The notes: generated by a model not told the origin, from the sequence alone. Positions 12,230 through 25,210 are shown, counted from the stretch's first letter. The stretch: 42,499 nt of DNA from Azolla pinnata (GCA_037176905.1 JBBBWG010029244.1:11436-53934); one strand, 5' to 3'. Program-made: numbers and translations.

Positions 12230-13304
12230 AAAGAAAGGCTTGATTCAAGGCTGTATATAACAGTCAAGAGGATTGACAAGAGGGTCATGAAGGTTCATCA
12301 CGACATGGGTTAAGGATTTCACGGGCTATTTCAGTTATAGTTTCATAAAAAAAAGGGACAATCAGAGTATAGCTATGGAGGGGGGTGGGGGAAATCCGAT
12401 GTGGACGATCCCCCTTACCAATACACATCACAAAAAGAGTGTGTTCTCTACGAGTAGTTATTAACTGTCAGATATTAGATTCATTCTTTATTCGATCTGT
12501 GTATTTTAGATTGGGGCGCCTTTACCTCGAGGCGGTTGTACAGATTTACGGATCTTTGTATCTGCTCTCTCTTTCTTTCTTTCTTTTTTCTGCTTCATTA
12601 TAAGAAAATCATGCTCGAGAAAAACCCAATTGTAACTCCATTATATGATCTGACCTGTGAAGGAGTAAACAGATTTGGCGGTTTCAATTTCAGCTGTCCG
12701 AGTCAGTTGTAACAGCTTTTCACTAGCTTCATCTGGGTATAAACTCTTACCAGTTAAGACTTGTTTTTACATGTTTTAAACTCACATTTCTCACATCATA
12801 TGGATCCTATTCCCCTGTATCAGTCAAGAGTATTTTTTTTACCTGTGTTCTAAAGCTGCATCTCACGTTATCCAAAAACAAGCTGTGTCATTTTCTTTCT
12901 ACACAGCCAGTGTTATTATGGTGCAAGATCTGCAAATGAATGTAACATTTATATATATTTTTTCCGAAAGCAAGAATCGTGCAAGGGTTTCTATTACAAT
13001 GGGGGAGCAAGTCTTCTCTGTATGAATCTTATCTTGATTAGCTCCAAGTGAAAATGATTGAATTATTGATAGAAAGGAGTACAGAATAATGGTATATTAC
13101 TGTACAACAAACATTCAATCATATGCTCATAATATCCGATTCATTTGGAAGGGATGTGCCATCTCCTGCATTTTGATCTGACATCCTGCACATAAGAGCC
13201 CTTCACCATTACTCGCATAACAAGAAAATTATAAAATTTGACAATGATCTAGTTAATGGCAAGGAAAGCTTAGTTGCACTGCTTGCCTCCATCCATTCGA
13301 ACAT
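12230..13304. other. Convergent 3' region between the TRM-like gene and the minus-strand gene
   Basis: The stop codons of two converging genes lie 1075 bp apart. The left part should hold the 3' UTR of the TRM-like gene: a pyrimidine run near 12565-12590, then T-rich sequence. The right part should hold the 3' UTR of the minus-strand gene. No further coding sequence is seen. Overlapping 3' ends are possible but not shown. Confidence 0.5.
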
Positions 13305-16300
13305 CTACTTTGCCCAAAAGTTCCCTCTTTTCCCTCTTTTCCGATCAACAGCCTGCATATAAATACATGAGCACATCCACATGAAAAACTTGTTATTACT
13401 GTGAATTAAACATTAACCTTATTGCAATAACTATAGAGGATCATGGGATTGTCATTTGGCCTTCTTAATTGGAGTGATAAAAATTGCATCTCAGGGGCAA
13501 AATGCTACTTCTCTATGGATGTACCATGGAGTCAGTAAACGTTCATTTTCAGGATTGGAGCGCTTTGGAGAGGATTGTTTGGGATGTTTCCAATTCTCAG
13601 AAACAACAGTGAAATTTGGGTCAAAACAAATCTGGATTTTCTTACCACTTTGATGAATTCTCGCATGGTCAAAACCAGCAGATCTCGAGCCCTGTCAAGC
13701 AAAATTCAGCCAAGGTTACTTCAATCTCGAGAGTATTAAGTTACCAATTCAAATTGTCTACTCGTAGAACAATGTCTCTCAACACAACATCCAAAAAATG
13801 TGAATAGGCTGAAGAATCTTTACTATTCAACATACTTGTTGTCTAGACAGTCTAGCATAAACATGATGCCCCCATTGTTGCAGATTGCACACTGAGAATC
13901 CTTTCCAACTTTGATTGCAACCTGAGAATTTTGTAAGACATATTAATCATGCATATTAATAAAATTCAGAACTTCACTTTTCCAGACTGCTAAGAAAGGA
14001 ACAGTACAGGTGATTCTGATGCGTATTTCTCATTTGCAATAACTCTCTTCCCAATCAGTTTTTTCAGCTCATAATTGGACCGTTTCATGGTCAATAAAGC
14101 AGGCTCCAATGCACCCTCTTGAGAACTTCCAACCTGCCAATAGACACTTCTTAATTACTGAAAACCATAATGTAACAAATAAAAAATTTCAAGGAACATC
14201 ATCGGGCAGTTAATTACATACCCCCAGCTTTACTTCAAAGACTGCCACCCCATTATTAACGTAATCACCTATTTTATTTGTGAATTCGGTATCTGCAGTC
14301 AAAGGAGAGAAGTAGTAAAAAGCATGAATGTCTGTCATTTGTATTCAACCACATTGAAACACCTCCTACCTAAAGTTATCGGATTCTGATCATTGACAAA
14401 GACTTCAACCATCTCTCCCTGTAAAGAGCAGTTGAAGTTGGTCAGATCTTCAATCATAACGAGCATGTTAATGTCAGTGGTACATTTGATTCACTAGTTT
14501 TCCTTGCGAAAACCACTTGCAACTTTCAAATGTTATGTGAGTACATAAATAACCACTTCACTATATTTATTTGCAATCTAACTAGGAATGAGAACAGGTC
14601 GCTTACTTTCCTGTTTCTATCATCCATTGGAGTGCACTCCAATGAGAGACATGTACCAATGTCATCAGCGGTGATAGTATAGTCAGGTTGTGCTGCACCT
14701 GCACTTGAACAGGTCTGTAAATCATTTTCTTCACACAAGCCTAGAAAAGTATTTCAATTACAAGAATCCAAGTAACACCTGGAATGTGGGAAACTGTTCC
14801 ATCTGGGTTGTGCCGTACCCACTGTGAAGAAAGCGAGATCGGCAACACTTAAAAGCTATCAAGCATAAATTTATCCATTATACGAAGTTCAAATTCTTTA
14901 AAATAAAAATGCTTTAGACCTGAAAATGGCACAAAGTTGTGCCATTGACAGAAACACCACAGGCAGTAATTTTCTGTCCAAGTGCAGCTTCTCCATTGAT
15001 GCATAGACCTTCAATATCGGGCAACGGATCTTCATCTGCAGTCAAAGATAAAAGACAACGCGTAATGAACATGTATCCTGTATTATTAAAATTTCGTGAA
15101 ACAGAGCCAGAATTTTCTAATGCAGCAAAAACTGTTCTGATTGGAAATGTCACGTGCAACAATTCTGTTCACGAGAAGTGGTCTACAATTTATGTTCATG
15201 TGTTAACTAGCCATAAATTAATGGAAAGCAAAGTATCAATGCTCTGGTATGGATTTAATAAAACTCTCAGCCACAGCACATATTACAAGGTCCATTGATA
15301 TGGACATTCGATACTTTCGAGTCCATAGGAGATGTTTCATGTTTGGATTCTTAATTACGTTCCTGGTTTGAATTTTTTGCAGTTGCAGTATAGAGAAGCT
15401 AACCTCTTGGATTATCCTCCCTGACTGTAACTGAATCAGTCATGAATAAACTTATAATTGGCACTCAATACTTAAAATTGCAGAAGACAAAATGGCTTCC
15501 TGGAGAGATCATTTTAATCATAATGAGAGTTCTAATTGAATTTTCGATGCTCACACCAATTTCGTACAAAATGCATTCAATATTTAGGATATTCAATGTG
15601 GTTAGCATGATTTTGACAGGTGAAAATAAACTGACAATTGTATAAAATAGTATCAGATCCTTGTATAGCAACTTCCAATAGTAAATTCGCAGGATTCGTC
15701 TGAGTTACTCCATAGAAAAATGGAATCCATCAAGAAAGGAAAAGATATTTAATTTGAAGTGAGTGTCTTATATACATACCATTGTCGGAAGTTTCTTCAG
15801 GAAGAGTAGGTAAACGTGGATCTCTCTCATAAGCTTGTCCTCCATGAATTTGGTTTAAATCCTCTTCAGGAGTGTTTCGAGGCTCATATCCAGGATTATT
15901 ATTGTTTTCAGTTTCCCTGCATGAGAGTGCAATCATAAGTCAAATTTAACTAGAGAATTTTATAATTATTGGTAACAGAGTTACATATGCCTTCTGCAAA
16001 TAGAGATTCGCAGTACCTGTTAAAATTTCCATGTGCATAGTCGATTTCCCAATCCCTTGACACGTTGTGAGAGAAAGGAGGACTGGGTGAATATGGTCTT
16101 TGTACATATGGTTGTGGGACAATGTCAAGCCCGTGAGGCTCCTGTAGGTAGTTAATATATCCTACAGGTTGCTAAATATTGCAAGCACATTCCATAAAAT
16201 TTTCAGGTATATGTTCTTACTGGAGATCGAGGTGTTTGTGGTCTTCCATGAACGGGTGAAGGAGAGGAACCTTGTTGTGATGGTGTATAAGCATGTGGAT

Positions 16301-19300
16301 TCATCCAGCCAGGTTGTCTTGGAGGTTCAGAGCCCTTCCTTGCCTGCAAGAACAGCATGAGAATGCTATTTTGTAGTTTATCTGTACTAATGCCCATCGA
16401 TGAAATTATATTAAATGTCAATGCAAAAATGCATAGAGTAGAGGATACTATAATCAAAACTTGAGAAGAGAGAGTACCTCTTCACGTAGTTGATGCATTA
16501 ACGCCTGCATGCAAATGAGAATATCAGTAGTTCCCTCAATATTTCATACTCTACAGAGATTAATCTGTACCCATTATAGTTTAATAAGAACTTTATTTCA
16601 ATCTTTCCACAAAGCTGGAGTGCTTCCTACGTGGTTGGATCTTGCTATACTTGTTTGCACTGAGAAATCCAGGCATGTGCGCTTGAAAATATAACTTTCA
16701 AACGATTTCAGAATCCATAATTCCAGCCTAATTCTACAAGAAACATAATGCCAACATGAGAAGCGGAACTGTTTCAAAATGCTATCTCGCATTGATGTGA
16801 CTTGGTTTCATAAGAATCCTTAGCATTATGAATCGAATCTTCCTTTACACAGTGCTTACTACTACATCAGAACACTCAGCCTAGCAACAGAAAAAGCGGC
16901 CTGTGCTCAAACTGGGACAGATAATTTTGCACTAAAACCTGGCCACAGCAGTCTGAAAATCAAGAATTGACACTTGTGTAATGAGGACAGGAGTCAATTC
17001 AGAAAAAATTTGATTGTTCTTCAACTGCTACTGCATCTAATTTCATTCATTGAAGTTGTCTTAGAATGATTAAATTTGGAGCAAATGATATCCCAAGGAT
17101 ACCATGAAGATGTCAGAGATAAGACAAAAGCTAAGCTTCCTTCTAGACCGCACAGGCGCATGTAGTCTCATGCTTCTTGGGAACAACAATGATGGAGAAT
17201 ACCAGCATCCTGACAAGCTCCACGATCTCGACAAGAAAACTCATTGTAAGTGCTCAGATTCATGAGTAGACATCTGTCATTATCTTTCCTAATATATAAG
17301 GAACGTAATAGTTCTAACGTTATTATGAATGAACAGTTACAATATGGCTTAAAACCATCTCTTCTCTCGTTCTCTCTCTTCTCCATAATATTTTCTCCTC
17401 TAAAATCCAACACTTAGGACGTTTTGACTGTTCCCTGAATCTATCTTCTAATTTAGAGATAACAGTATAATAATCTTCATAGCGTGCTTAGACTACTTGA
17501 AGGCTTGTTAAGTCAATATTATCTAGTACAGAATCAGCAAGAGAATAGTCCCCTGTAAGCAAGCACAACCAGTGCTAAATAATAGTGGTAGAGATTTTCC
17601 TCCATTTCGCTTGTTTTTGTCTAAGTTGCCTGGGGATCGTCAGAGCCAGAGAAATGCTGTACTATATAGGCAACAGTTGCAGAAGTTATAATCACGAAAT
17701 CCAGACTAAGAAACCAGAATATCTCCTCTCACAACTTAGTTATAACACAATATTGCAGGTTCATTATGTCACACCTTAATACCACTGACAATTGAATGAA
17801 AATCTTCAGTTACAGGTTGCAAATTGTAGTCCGCAAGCAAAGATATCAGGGAAGACGTGTACAACTGCATTTCTTGACTTGTAAGCTTCAGCAGGAAAAC
17901 ATAAAAGAGTTAGTAAAACATTATGAATTTCCTTGCTTTTATAAAAATTTCACTCAATGAAGAAATAGCATGACAGAGTTACTCTGATCTCAGATTTCAG
18001 AATTGCATTTTCTTCCAGCAGTTCATTGTACGTTGGCCTTTCTGCAAGATCTTGTTGATATTGCTCAATAGTCTGAAGAGAAAAATGATATCATTACAGT
18101 TTTGTGTAAAAAGCACAAGATTGTCAGGCTAATTGCATACCAGTTTCAGTTCATGAATCTGTGTTCGTAATAGGCGATTTCCATGCACCAACCGCATTTC
18201 CTGTAATAAACAGTTGTATATTTAACGGTCCAATCAAATTCCAGAAATTAGAAAGCTCTGTGAACTAAAGACTTGCCTTTGAAGTAGCATCCATGAGTTG
18301 CTTTTTTAAGTGCTTAATCTCCTCCAGAGGGTTGAGTGCACTTGGGACAAGTTCCTTTGCAATAAAATGGACAGAATGTTTTCTATAGATGAGATACTGG
18401 AAGACTATCTAAATCCATGAAATTTTGTTTCTACCTTCCAATTCTGCATGTTTCTTTGAGATCCTGGTTGTATCCTTCCATCAGCTTCTCCCCATCTGTC
18501 AGATATAATCATTCCTCGGCCATTACATGTTGGTTAAATTAATACATGAAAGAGGAAAATATAAATGCCCGTTTAAAGAACTTATCAAAGAATAGGAAGA
18601 ATTTCTAAACTGTGAAAACTCCCATCAGCTATCCTTTTTGTCATAGTGAGGTTCTTCAAAGGTTTTTTCATTTAGTCTGAATGTTCTCACGTCTTCAATT
18701 CATATTCAATGGCAACAAGTCGTGCTATTTGGACTGCAATGAGATCTTAATGTATACATATGATTTTCTCATCCTCATTATCCTTTTCTTGGAGATGATA
18801 ATTATTAGCGTTTTTATAGATTATTAATAATTTGGTGCACTCAGACTCTTTAATAAGCTTGCCTTCATTGTTTTAAAGTGCTCCTCTTGAATTTTATAAG
18901 CGATTGACTAAGGCAAGGTATCGTTCTCAACATACCCTACGAGATTATATACTGGCAGCCAAATATTGTCGGGATTTTCCTTTTACATTACTATATATTT
19001 AACCAGTCTAAAATTTAATCACTATTTTAAGTACGAAGACAGATTTCCTAATCACATACTTCAATTATCACATTAGCATTCTCATGCATCTAAACTATAG
19101 CTTTCAAAGAGAATGCATATCCACGTTTCATATGTTTCCAAGGCCTGAAAATTCTCAGAGATTAAAGATATACCTGGAACTTGGTAAGATACCACCATTT
19201 AGATGCTCTCTGGATCTAAGAAGCTCATTGATGACAATATTTGATCCATATTGTAGCCCTTTGATGCCATTCGAGTGGTATGGATACTGATCATCTGAAA

Positions 19301-22300
19301 GTGATTGAGCATCTGGATGGACGATCAAGGAACTCGTGGAATCTGCATAATAACTGCTCCCTGCCCAAGGATTTCTTGGAGTGGGATCATAACCTTGCAT
19401 TGCGCCACTTCTATCGGGAGTGGAAGGCTTTAATAGTTGAGAGAGGTTCCCATGCTGCCTTAATTCTTGGTCAATTTTCTAAATAAGAAATTTCCGAATA
19501 GAAGTGATTCAAAATTCGTTCAGAGTTGCAGAAAACAAGTCTACAATAAAGAGAGATACAAGGAGGATACTTACATAATTCTGTAATTCCCTTTCATAGT
19601 CTCGTAGAGCAGACCTTAGTTGTTCATTCTCTGATATCTATCAATATTGATAGCAGTACTCAGATTCAGTAAATATCTTTTGTGATTGGAAAGGTATATG
19701 AATGAAGTAGCAGGATATTAGGAATTCAGAAAGTCTAAAACCAGACTTATTGTAATGGGTAATTTTGAATAATTCTCCATGAATCCACAAGCCTGCCTAT
19801 CTCGGACTTATTATATCAGGCAATTTCGATTAATTCTTCAAGAATTCACAAATTCAGAAAATATCTTTTGTAATTGGAAAAATATATGAATTGAAAGTAG
19901 CATGATGTTAGAATCTCATTATCTCTAGAACCAGACGTATTATAATGGGTAATTTCGAATAATTCTTCAAGAATCTATAAGGCTCCCTATCCAACTCTGA
20001 TCAGAGTTATTATATCGGGCAATTTGGGTATATTTCTTTAAGAATCCACAAGGCTCCCTACCTATCCAATTCTGATTGTTGGAAATCATACTGACATAAG
20101 ATGATTAGTACTAGCTCAATTCAGCTCCATAATCTTCTCCTCGTTTCAGGAATGCTTGATGGTCAAATTTCTATGCATATCAGACTCATAAAAAACTTCA
20201 TGCAATTTTTCTAGAATTTGCGGAAACTATAACTGCAGTAAAGGAAATTCCATAGAAAACTCGGCGAATCACAAAGATCAATCACTCTATATTGAGTACA
20301 CGATTAGTATTATGAACAATTGATCTAAGAGTATCCATAGAGTGCATAAAATACGGGCAACCTAGAAGAATCATGGAGGGAATCACTAATATGTCGTAGA
20401 TCCATCTAAGCACCAGTATACAGTACACATCACTCTTCAAAAAAACGCTCTAGAATGGTATCAGTAAAAGATACCATAATTTTCAAATATCAATCCTTCT
20501 ATTATTTTCTCAACATTGTGCATGCTCTATTGATTGAAACCTCATTCCTATTAGATGAAACTTTTATTCATCTGAAACACCAAAGAAACATTCCACCAAG
20601 TTTTCTAGTATCCAGGAGTTGCTTATGGAATGGAAGTATGAAGTGAGACTATCTCACTTAAAAAACATGGAATTAAGTAGAAAGAAAGAAAATTATATTA
20701 ACATCTATTAAGATTCCAAAATGACATATAAGACTGAAGAAGATAATACATCTTCAATTGTAGAGAGAACTCAAAAAGTGTACTTGCAAAGACATTTGAA
20801 AGTTTCATCCCCAGAATCTATCTTGTCATGCAAATCACAAGAATTGAGAACATGCGTGATCATAGATTTCCATTTGACCTGCTTAGGAGATCAGATCCTT
20901 GAAGGTAAAAATAACTGATAACAGAAAATCTTCTCATTTGCCTGGGTGGTTGAGTTAAGAATGGTTTAGAAGATGGGTAGAATATCTATAGAAGCTCTTA
21001 GCTGATGCTATTATGTAGCATGTGATCATCAAGGATAAATTACTGGAGGCACTAAGGATCTTGAGAATCTTGTGCTTTTGAAATTCTCAGTGCTTTTTTA
21101 AAGACTTGATTCTGATGACCGTAGATTCTGCCTTTGTTCTTGGTCTAGAAACTCTCCCTGATATCTACACCAAATGTCTCTGAAATGAGCCTAGGTGGAA
21201 CTTCTGGAGATAAAAAAGTAAATTTGAAATATAGCCATCAATTCACATCAAAATTTGTTTCTCTTAATTAGTGGAATTATTGTCTACCAGCAATGTTTAC
21301 ATTCTAGGGCTTTCATGGTCGAAGCCTTTATTCATCTCTAAAAGAGTTATGAGGAACCTACCTAAAACTGAAAATAGAAGTCTTTGGATATTCTTGTATA
21401 CTACATATTAGACCTCAAAACATGCATTAGAAGGATCTTAAGTAGACACAAACTGTAACTGAAGGATAGTTTCGCACTTCATAAGGTCTGAAACTTGCAC
21501 CACAATTATGGTAGACAACCACCATTTTGGGATAAGCATGGAGAAGGATGAGAGACCTACCTGGTTTCGAAAAGAGAAGTCTATGCATGCATATACCGTA
21601 TTAATTTATGAAGATCTTGACTTGAAGAAAATAAAAAAAGTTTGGAAATGACATAATCTTGGAATGAGTTGAAGAAAAGACTTATACCGTGTCTTGCAAA
21701 GCGGAAGCTTGCTGTATGAGAGCAGAAGAAGCATCCTCGAGAGCTCTAACCACAAGAACCTTATCTGGTTCTGATGGAGAAGCATTCATCATGCTTGGGG
21801 TTAATGTAGCTCTTGATTCCTCATGGGCAATCTCTAAGCCTGGAAGCGCCTCATTAATGTAAGCCATGCCATGCAATGGAGAAGACGAACTTGCTTCTTC
21901 TTCACCTGAGAAAAATTGTTCTTTGCTACGTGATTGTGCTTTCCTATGGTCAAGGAAAGTTGAGGGTGAAGGTTTTTCATCAAGAGGAGGGTGAAAGTTT
22001 TCTATATCTCCATTGGTATAACGTTGATCCGAACCATTATACTGCCTTTCTGAACCATGATACTGTTGATCTGTTTCATTATAGTGTCTTTCTGGAGAAT
22101 GATGATATCTTTCAGGTCCAGTGTAATATTGCTGATCTGAATCATTGTACTGCCTTTCTGGACCACTGTAGTTTTGATCTGAAGTGTTATACTGCCTTTC
22201 TGGATCACTGTACTGTTGATCTGAAGCATTATACTGCCTTCCCGAAACATTATAGTATCTTTGTTGAACATTATAGCGCCTTTGAGAAGTATTATACTGC

Positions 22301-22413
22301 CGATCTGGAGATTTGTAGGGCCTTCCTGGACCAGTAATATCATATGAAGAAGCATCTGCTGGTGGAGGCGAAGGAGCTCTGATATTGTGACCTGGAAAAA
22401 CTTGCTGCTCCAT
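13305..22413 (-). CDS. Plant-conserved coiled-coil protein with Tyr/Gln-rich repeat N-terminus and C-terminal domain of unknown function (22 exons, about 867 aa)
   Basis: Exons in transcript order are 22413-21688, 19637-19575, 19478-19174, 18495-18435, 18354-18277, 18200-18141, 18072-17983, 17885-17775, 16504-16478, 16343-16221, 16141-16017, 15916-15780, 15424-15404, 15035-14920, 14821-14779, 14698-14607, 14418-14370, 14292-14222, 14133-14008, 13921-13836, 13691-13646 and 13352-13305. The sum is 2604 nt, in phase, ending in TAG. Exon 1 (residues 1-242) is Tyr/Gln/Ser-rich with degenerate (E/D)RQYN repeats. Residues about 243-263 and 370-507 are coiled coil. From about 643 comes a domain with EDPLPDIEGL, CHFQWVRHNPDGT, YTITADDIG, LSLECTPMDD and VNDQN, ending in RDLLVLTMREF and a basic tail. 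I recognise this as the C-terminus of a widespread uncharacterised plant family; from memory it is reminiscent of the Ig/PH-like region of actin-binding SCAB proteins. A cytoskeletal or scaffold role is inference. Intron 18276-18201 has a GC donor. Intron 1 is about 2 kb. Exon 13 is only 21 nt. Confidence 0.85.
19664..20060. repeat. Two-copy direct repeat (period 188 bp) inside intron 1 of the minus-strand gene
   Basis: ATTCAGTAAATATCTTTTG at 19664 recurs as ATTCAGAAAATATCTTTTG at 19852. Both copies continue through TATATGAAT, CCAGAC(T/G)TATT, GGGTAATTT and AATTCTTCAAGAAT to a CCACAAG/CCTATC end. Within each copy the TTATTAT...GGGCAATTT...AAGAAT segment repeats again at about half-unit spacing. 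No coding potential or mobile-element ends were recognised. Confidence 0.7.
22020..22320 (-). repeat. Coding tandem repeat, about 10-residue Tyr/Gln unit
   Basis: Within exon 1 of the minus-strand gene, DNA units of about 24-30 bp encode variants of ERQYNGSDQQY. About fifteen Tyr residues are spaced at 6-10 residue intervals between residues 30 and 130. Unit length varies and individual units are diverged while the (R/Q)QY core is kept. This suggests selection on a Tyr/Gln spacing rather than a fresh slippage product. Confidence 0.75.
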
Positions 22414-23300
22414 TGCAAGAAATAAGAAGGAATATGCGATATATATTCAAAGTGTCAATAGATGACCGATATCATTACAACTAAGCCTTAGGCCAGAGAA
22501 GAACTTCAGACGAAGTTTGATGGAACTGTGAGACCGCTGCTATGAAGATCTTGCTGCCTGAATATTGCAGGAAAAAAATGATTGCGTATGTAATAATTCA
22601 GAACATCATTATCCAATGACTTGGTTCCCTTTCTAGAAAAAATATGTAGCATAACTGATGAGAGATCATTAAATCTGTCTATTATAAGTCCTACTGTAGT
22701 TTGGATTAGAGATTTCCTGCAGAAAATGTGCTATATCTGATGAAATTTTTATATGACGATTGGTAATCTTGCCGAGAGGAAAACCTATAATATGCTCTTA
22801 TATGATAGTCATGGCATGCCATACCTTCTTATACTCGGATTTAACGAAGAGTTTTGAATAGAAATAACTGATCCTCAGCAGATGAAAGGCAGATCAATCA
22901 GATCTCCCTCTCTGTCAAATCATCTTACATCAAGGACCAGTAGAAGCAGAGATTTTCCAACATAGACTTTGAACCTTTACTAGAACCTATTTCATGCAAG
23001 TATTCCTATGTTAGTCAACTAGAAGCTAACACTTTTTAGCAAAAATGGCAGAGAGAACTCCGCAAATAGAAACTTCAATTTTTGAAAGAGGAAGAGTAGA
23101 TTTTGTGATCAGCGCGGAAATTTTCTTCCAGTATAAATTGCAGAATTTGAAAGAGAAAAGTCTGGGTTTTCCGGAAGAAGAAGGTGATAATGCTGAGTCC
23201 GATGACAACACAATGATAAGGATGATAACAATGATGATGAAGATGAAGATGAAGCTGAAGACGATGGAGAAGAAGATAATGATGGGAATTGGGAATATGG
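22414..23300 (-). promoter_or_regulatory. Probable 5' UTR exon (22557-22414) and leader intron of the minus-strand gene
   Basis: Read on the minus strand, a T-rich tract followed by CAATATTCAG gives a plausible acceptor, with an exon starting at 22557 and running into the ATG at 22413. It would pair with the CAG|GTAGGTAA donors further upstream at 23733 or 23382. A short upstream ATG frame lies in this leader. The remainder looks like intron. An acidic low-complexity stretch at about 23215-23290 reads as Asp/Glu codons on the plus strand but has no supporting gene structure. Confidence 0.45.
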
Positions 23301-23301
23301 A

Positions 23302-24010
23302 TGCTTCAATCGAATTGCGGGACGATCAGTGAAGTCATATAATTTTGCAAGAATTGAAGCTACAGGAAAAAGATTACCTACCTGATGAAAGCCAAGCCCG
23401 TATCCTTCAATTCTCCTTGAACGGGAGGGGACGTCTGTCTTAGAGATCGATCCAAACCAATGACTCGATTCCTCGGATTGATTTTCTTCCTGTCTGTCTG
23501 CTTTCTTTCTTCTTCTTCTTCTTCTTCTTCTTCTTCGTTCCCGCGAACAAATTAAAAACCTTCCCTTTGACTCTCCCTCCCTCTTTCTCTCGCTCAGGGT
23601 TTCTGCTTCTGCTTAGTTCTGCCCCCTCCTCTTCCTCCTCAATCAAATTGGTTGCTTCAATCAAATCGCTGGACGATCCGCGAAGTCATATAATTTTGCA
23701 AGAATTGGACCTACAGGAAAAAGATTACCTACCTGATGAAAGCCAGGCCCGTCTCCTTCAATTCTCCTTGAACTGGAGGGGACGGCTGTCTTAGAGATCG
23801 ATCCAAACCAATGCCTCGATTCTTCGGATTGATTTTCTTCCTGTCTGTCTGCCTTCTTTCCCCCCTTCTTCCTTCTTCTTCTTCTTCTTCTTCTTCTTCT
23901 TCTTCTTCGAACTCGCGACCAAATTAAAAACCTTCCCTTTGTCTCTCCCTCCCTCTTTCTCTCGCTCAGGGTTTCTGCTTCTGCTTAGTCCTCCTCCTCC
24001 TCCTCCTCCT
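23302..24010 (-). repeat. Tandem duplication (about 351 bp) of the first leader exon/promoter segment
   Basis: Two near-identical blocks align with a 351 bp offset. GAAGTCATATAATTTTGCAAG occurs at about 23331 and 23682, and ACCTACCTGATGAAAGCCA at about 23377 and 23728. The TTAGAGATCGATCCAAACCAATG segment and the CGCTCAGGGTTTCTGCTTCTGC segment are also in both. Each copy carries, on the minus strand, the same CAG|GTAGGTAA splice donor (exon ends 23382 and 23733). Between the matching parts are TTC/CTT runs of different length. The gene may therefore have two alternative first exons. Confidence 0.7.
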
Positions 24011-24719
24011 CCTTCTCCTTCTCCTCCTCCTCCTTCTCCTTCTCCTTCTCCCTGTCTCTCACAGAACAAACACGCGCGCGTACAATGTCAGTTCTCTATC
24101 TCGGAGCTTCCATGGCGTCTCTCTCTGTCTTAAGGAGAAGACCTTTTCTCTCTCTTTACTTCTTCTGTCTGTGACTCGAGATTTCGAAGTGCGGAAAATT
24201 ATATATATATATATTTATATTATATTATTTATTTATTTATTTATTTTGGGTTTTATTCCCTTTTCGTAAATAATAGGAACGCGGAATATGAAAAACAAAT
24301 AAAAAAAAGAAAAGAATGTTTTTATTAGTAAATGCCCCCCTTCTTCTTTAAATTAATGTTTTGATTGGTCCAAGCATTTGATTATTTTGCGTAAAAACGC
24401 AAAAAAGAAAAACAAAAAAAACAATTACGGATTTATTTTCTTACTCCTTTTTTACTCCCCCGAAAAAGGGACCACGAACGAAAGCATCAGAATATATATA
24501 TATATATTATGTGTATTTTAAAAAACCATTTTGCTGGAATTATTCGCGAGTCGTTTTTTAAAAAAAAAGGGCAGAAATTTTGAGCTTTTGTTTTTCCGTA
24601 TCTATCAAATTTTTGGGCTCATAATAATTTGGTTAGATAAAAGGAGTAATTGGGGGGAATTAATTCATCCGGATTTAGAAAGGAATTGGATTTAGCAACG
24701 AGAATTTCACTTGGTCAAT
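24011..24719. other. Pyrimidine-rich promoter and AT-rich upstream sequence of the minus-strand gene
   Basis: CTC/CTT runs (to about 24060) give way to TATATATATA and TATTTATTTATT runs at 24199-24245 and a second AT run at 24492-24508. Read on the minus strand, the AT block lies just upstream of the likely transcription start and could serve as a TATA region. No coding sequence is seen. Confidence 0.4.
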
Positions 24720-25210
24720 TAATTGAAGTGAAATTAATTTTAGGACTGATCTGACCAATTAATCAGGAAGATTTTTAAGTGATTACTCGGGAGTGATCTA
24801 TAATCTAATTTATCAGGATTGGTTTAAGCGACTAATTAGGACTGATCCGGTAATTAATCAGGACTTGTTTAAGTGATTAATTAGGACTGATCTATGTAAA
24901 AATTAGGATTGATTTATGTAATTAATTAGGATTGATTTAAGTGATTAATTAGGACTAATGTATGTAGTTAATCAGGATTTACGTTACTTTGGTGATTAAT
25001 TAGGACCGAACCATGTAATAAATCAGGATTGGTTCAAGTGATTAATTAGGAATTTCTGAAGTGATTAATTAGGTATGATTAATTAATCACTTCATAAAGT
25101 GATTTCAGAAGGAATTTCTGAAGTGATTAATTAATCACTTCTGATGTATATGATTAATTAGGAATTTCTGAAGTAATTAATTATTTAATTAGTTAATCGG
25201 GATTGGTTCC
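24720..25210. repeat. AT-rich minisatellite (GATTAATTAGGA/AATTAATCAGGATT units)
   Basis: A degenerate unit of about 25-50 bp alternates GTGATTAATTAGGACTGAT and GTAATTAATCAGGATTGG-like sequences at least ten times. Around 25075-25145 units occur in inverted orientation, producing palindromes such as AAGTGATTAATTAATCACTT. There is no coding potential. Confidence 0.75.

Noticed and set aside
23045-23332. Plus-strand frame ending in Met/Lys runs, with an Asp/Glu-rich alternative frame
   Set aside because: It is a low-complexity GATGA repeat inside the probable leader intron of the minus-strand gene, with no conserved domain.
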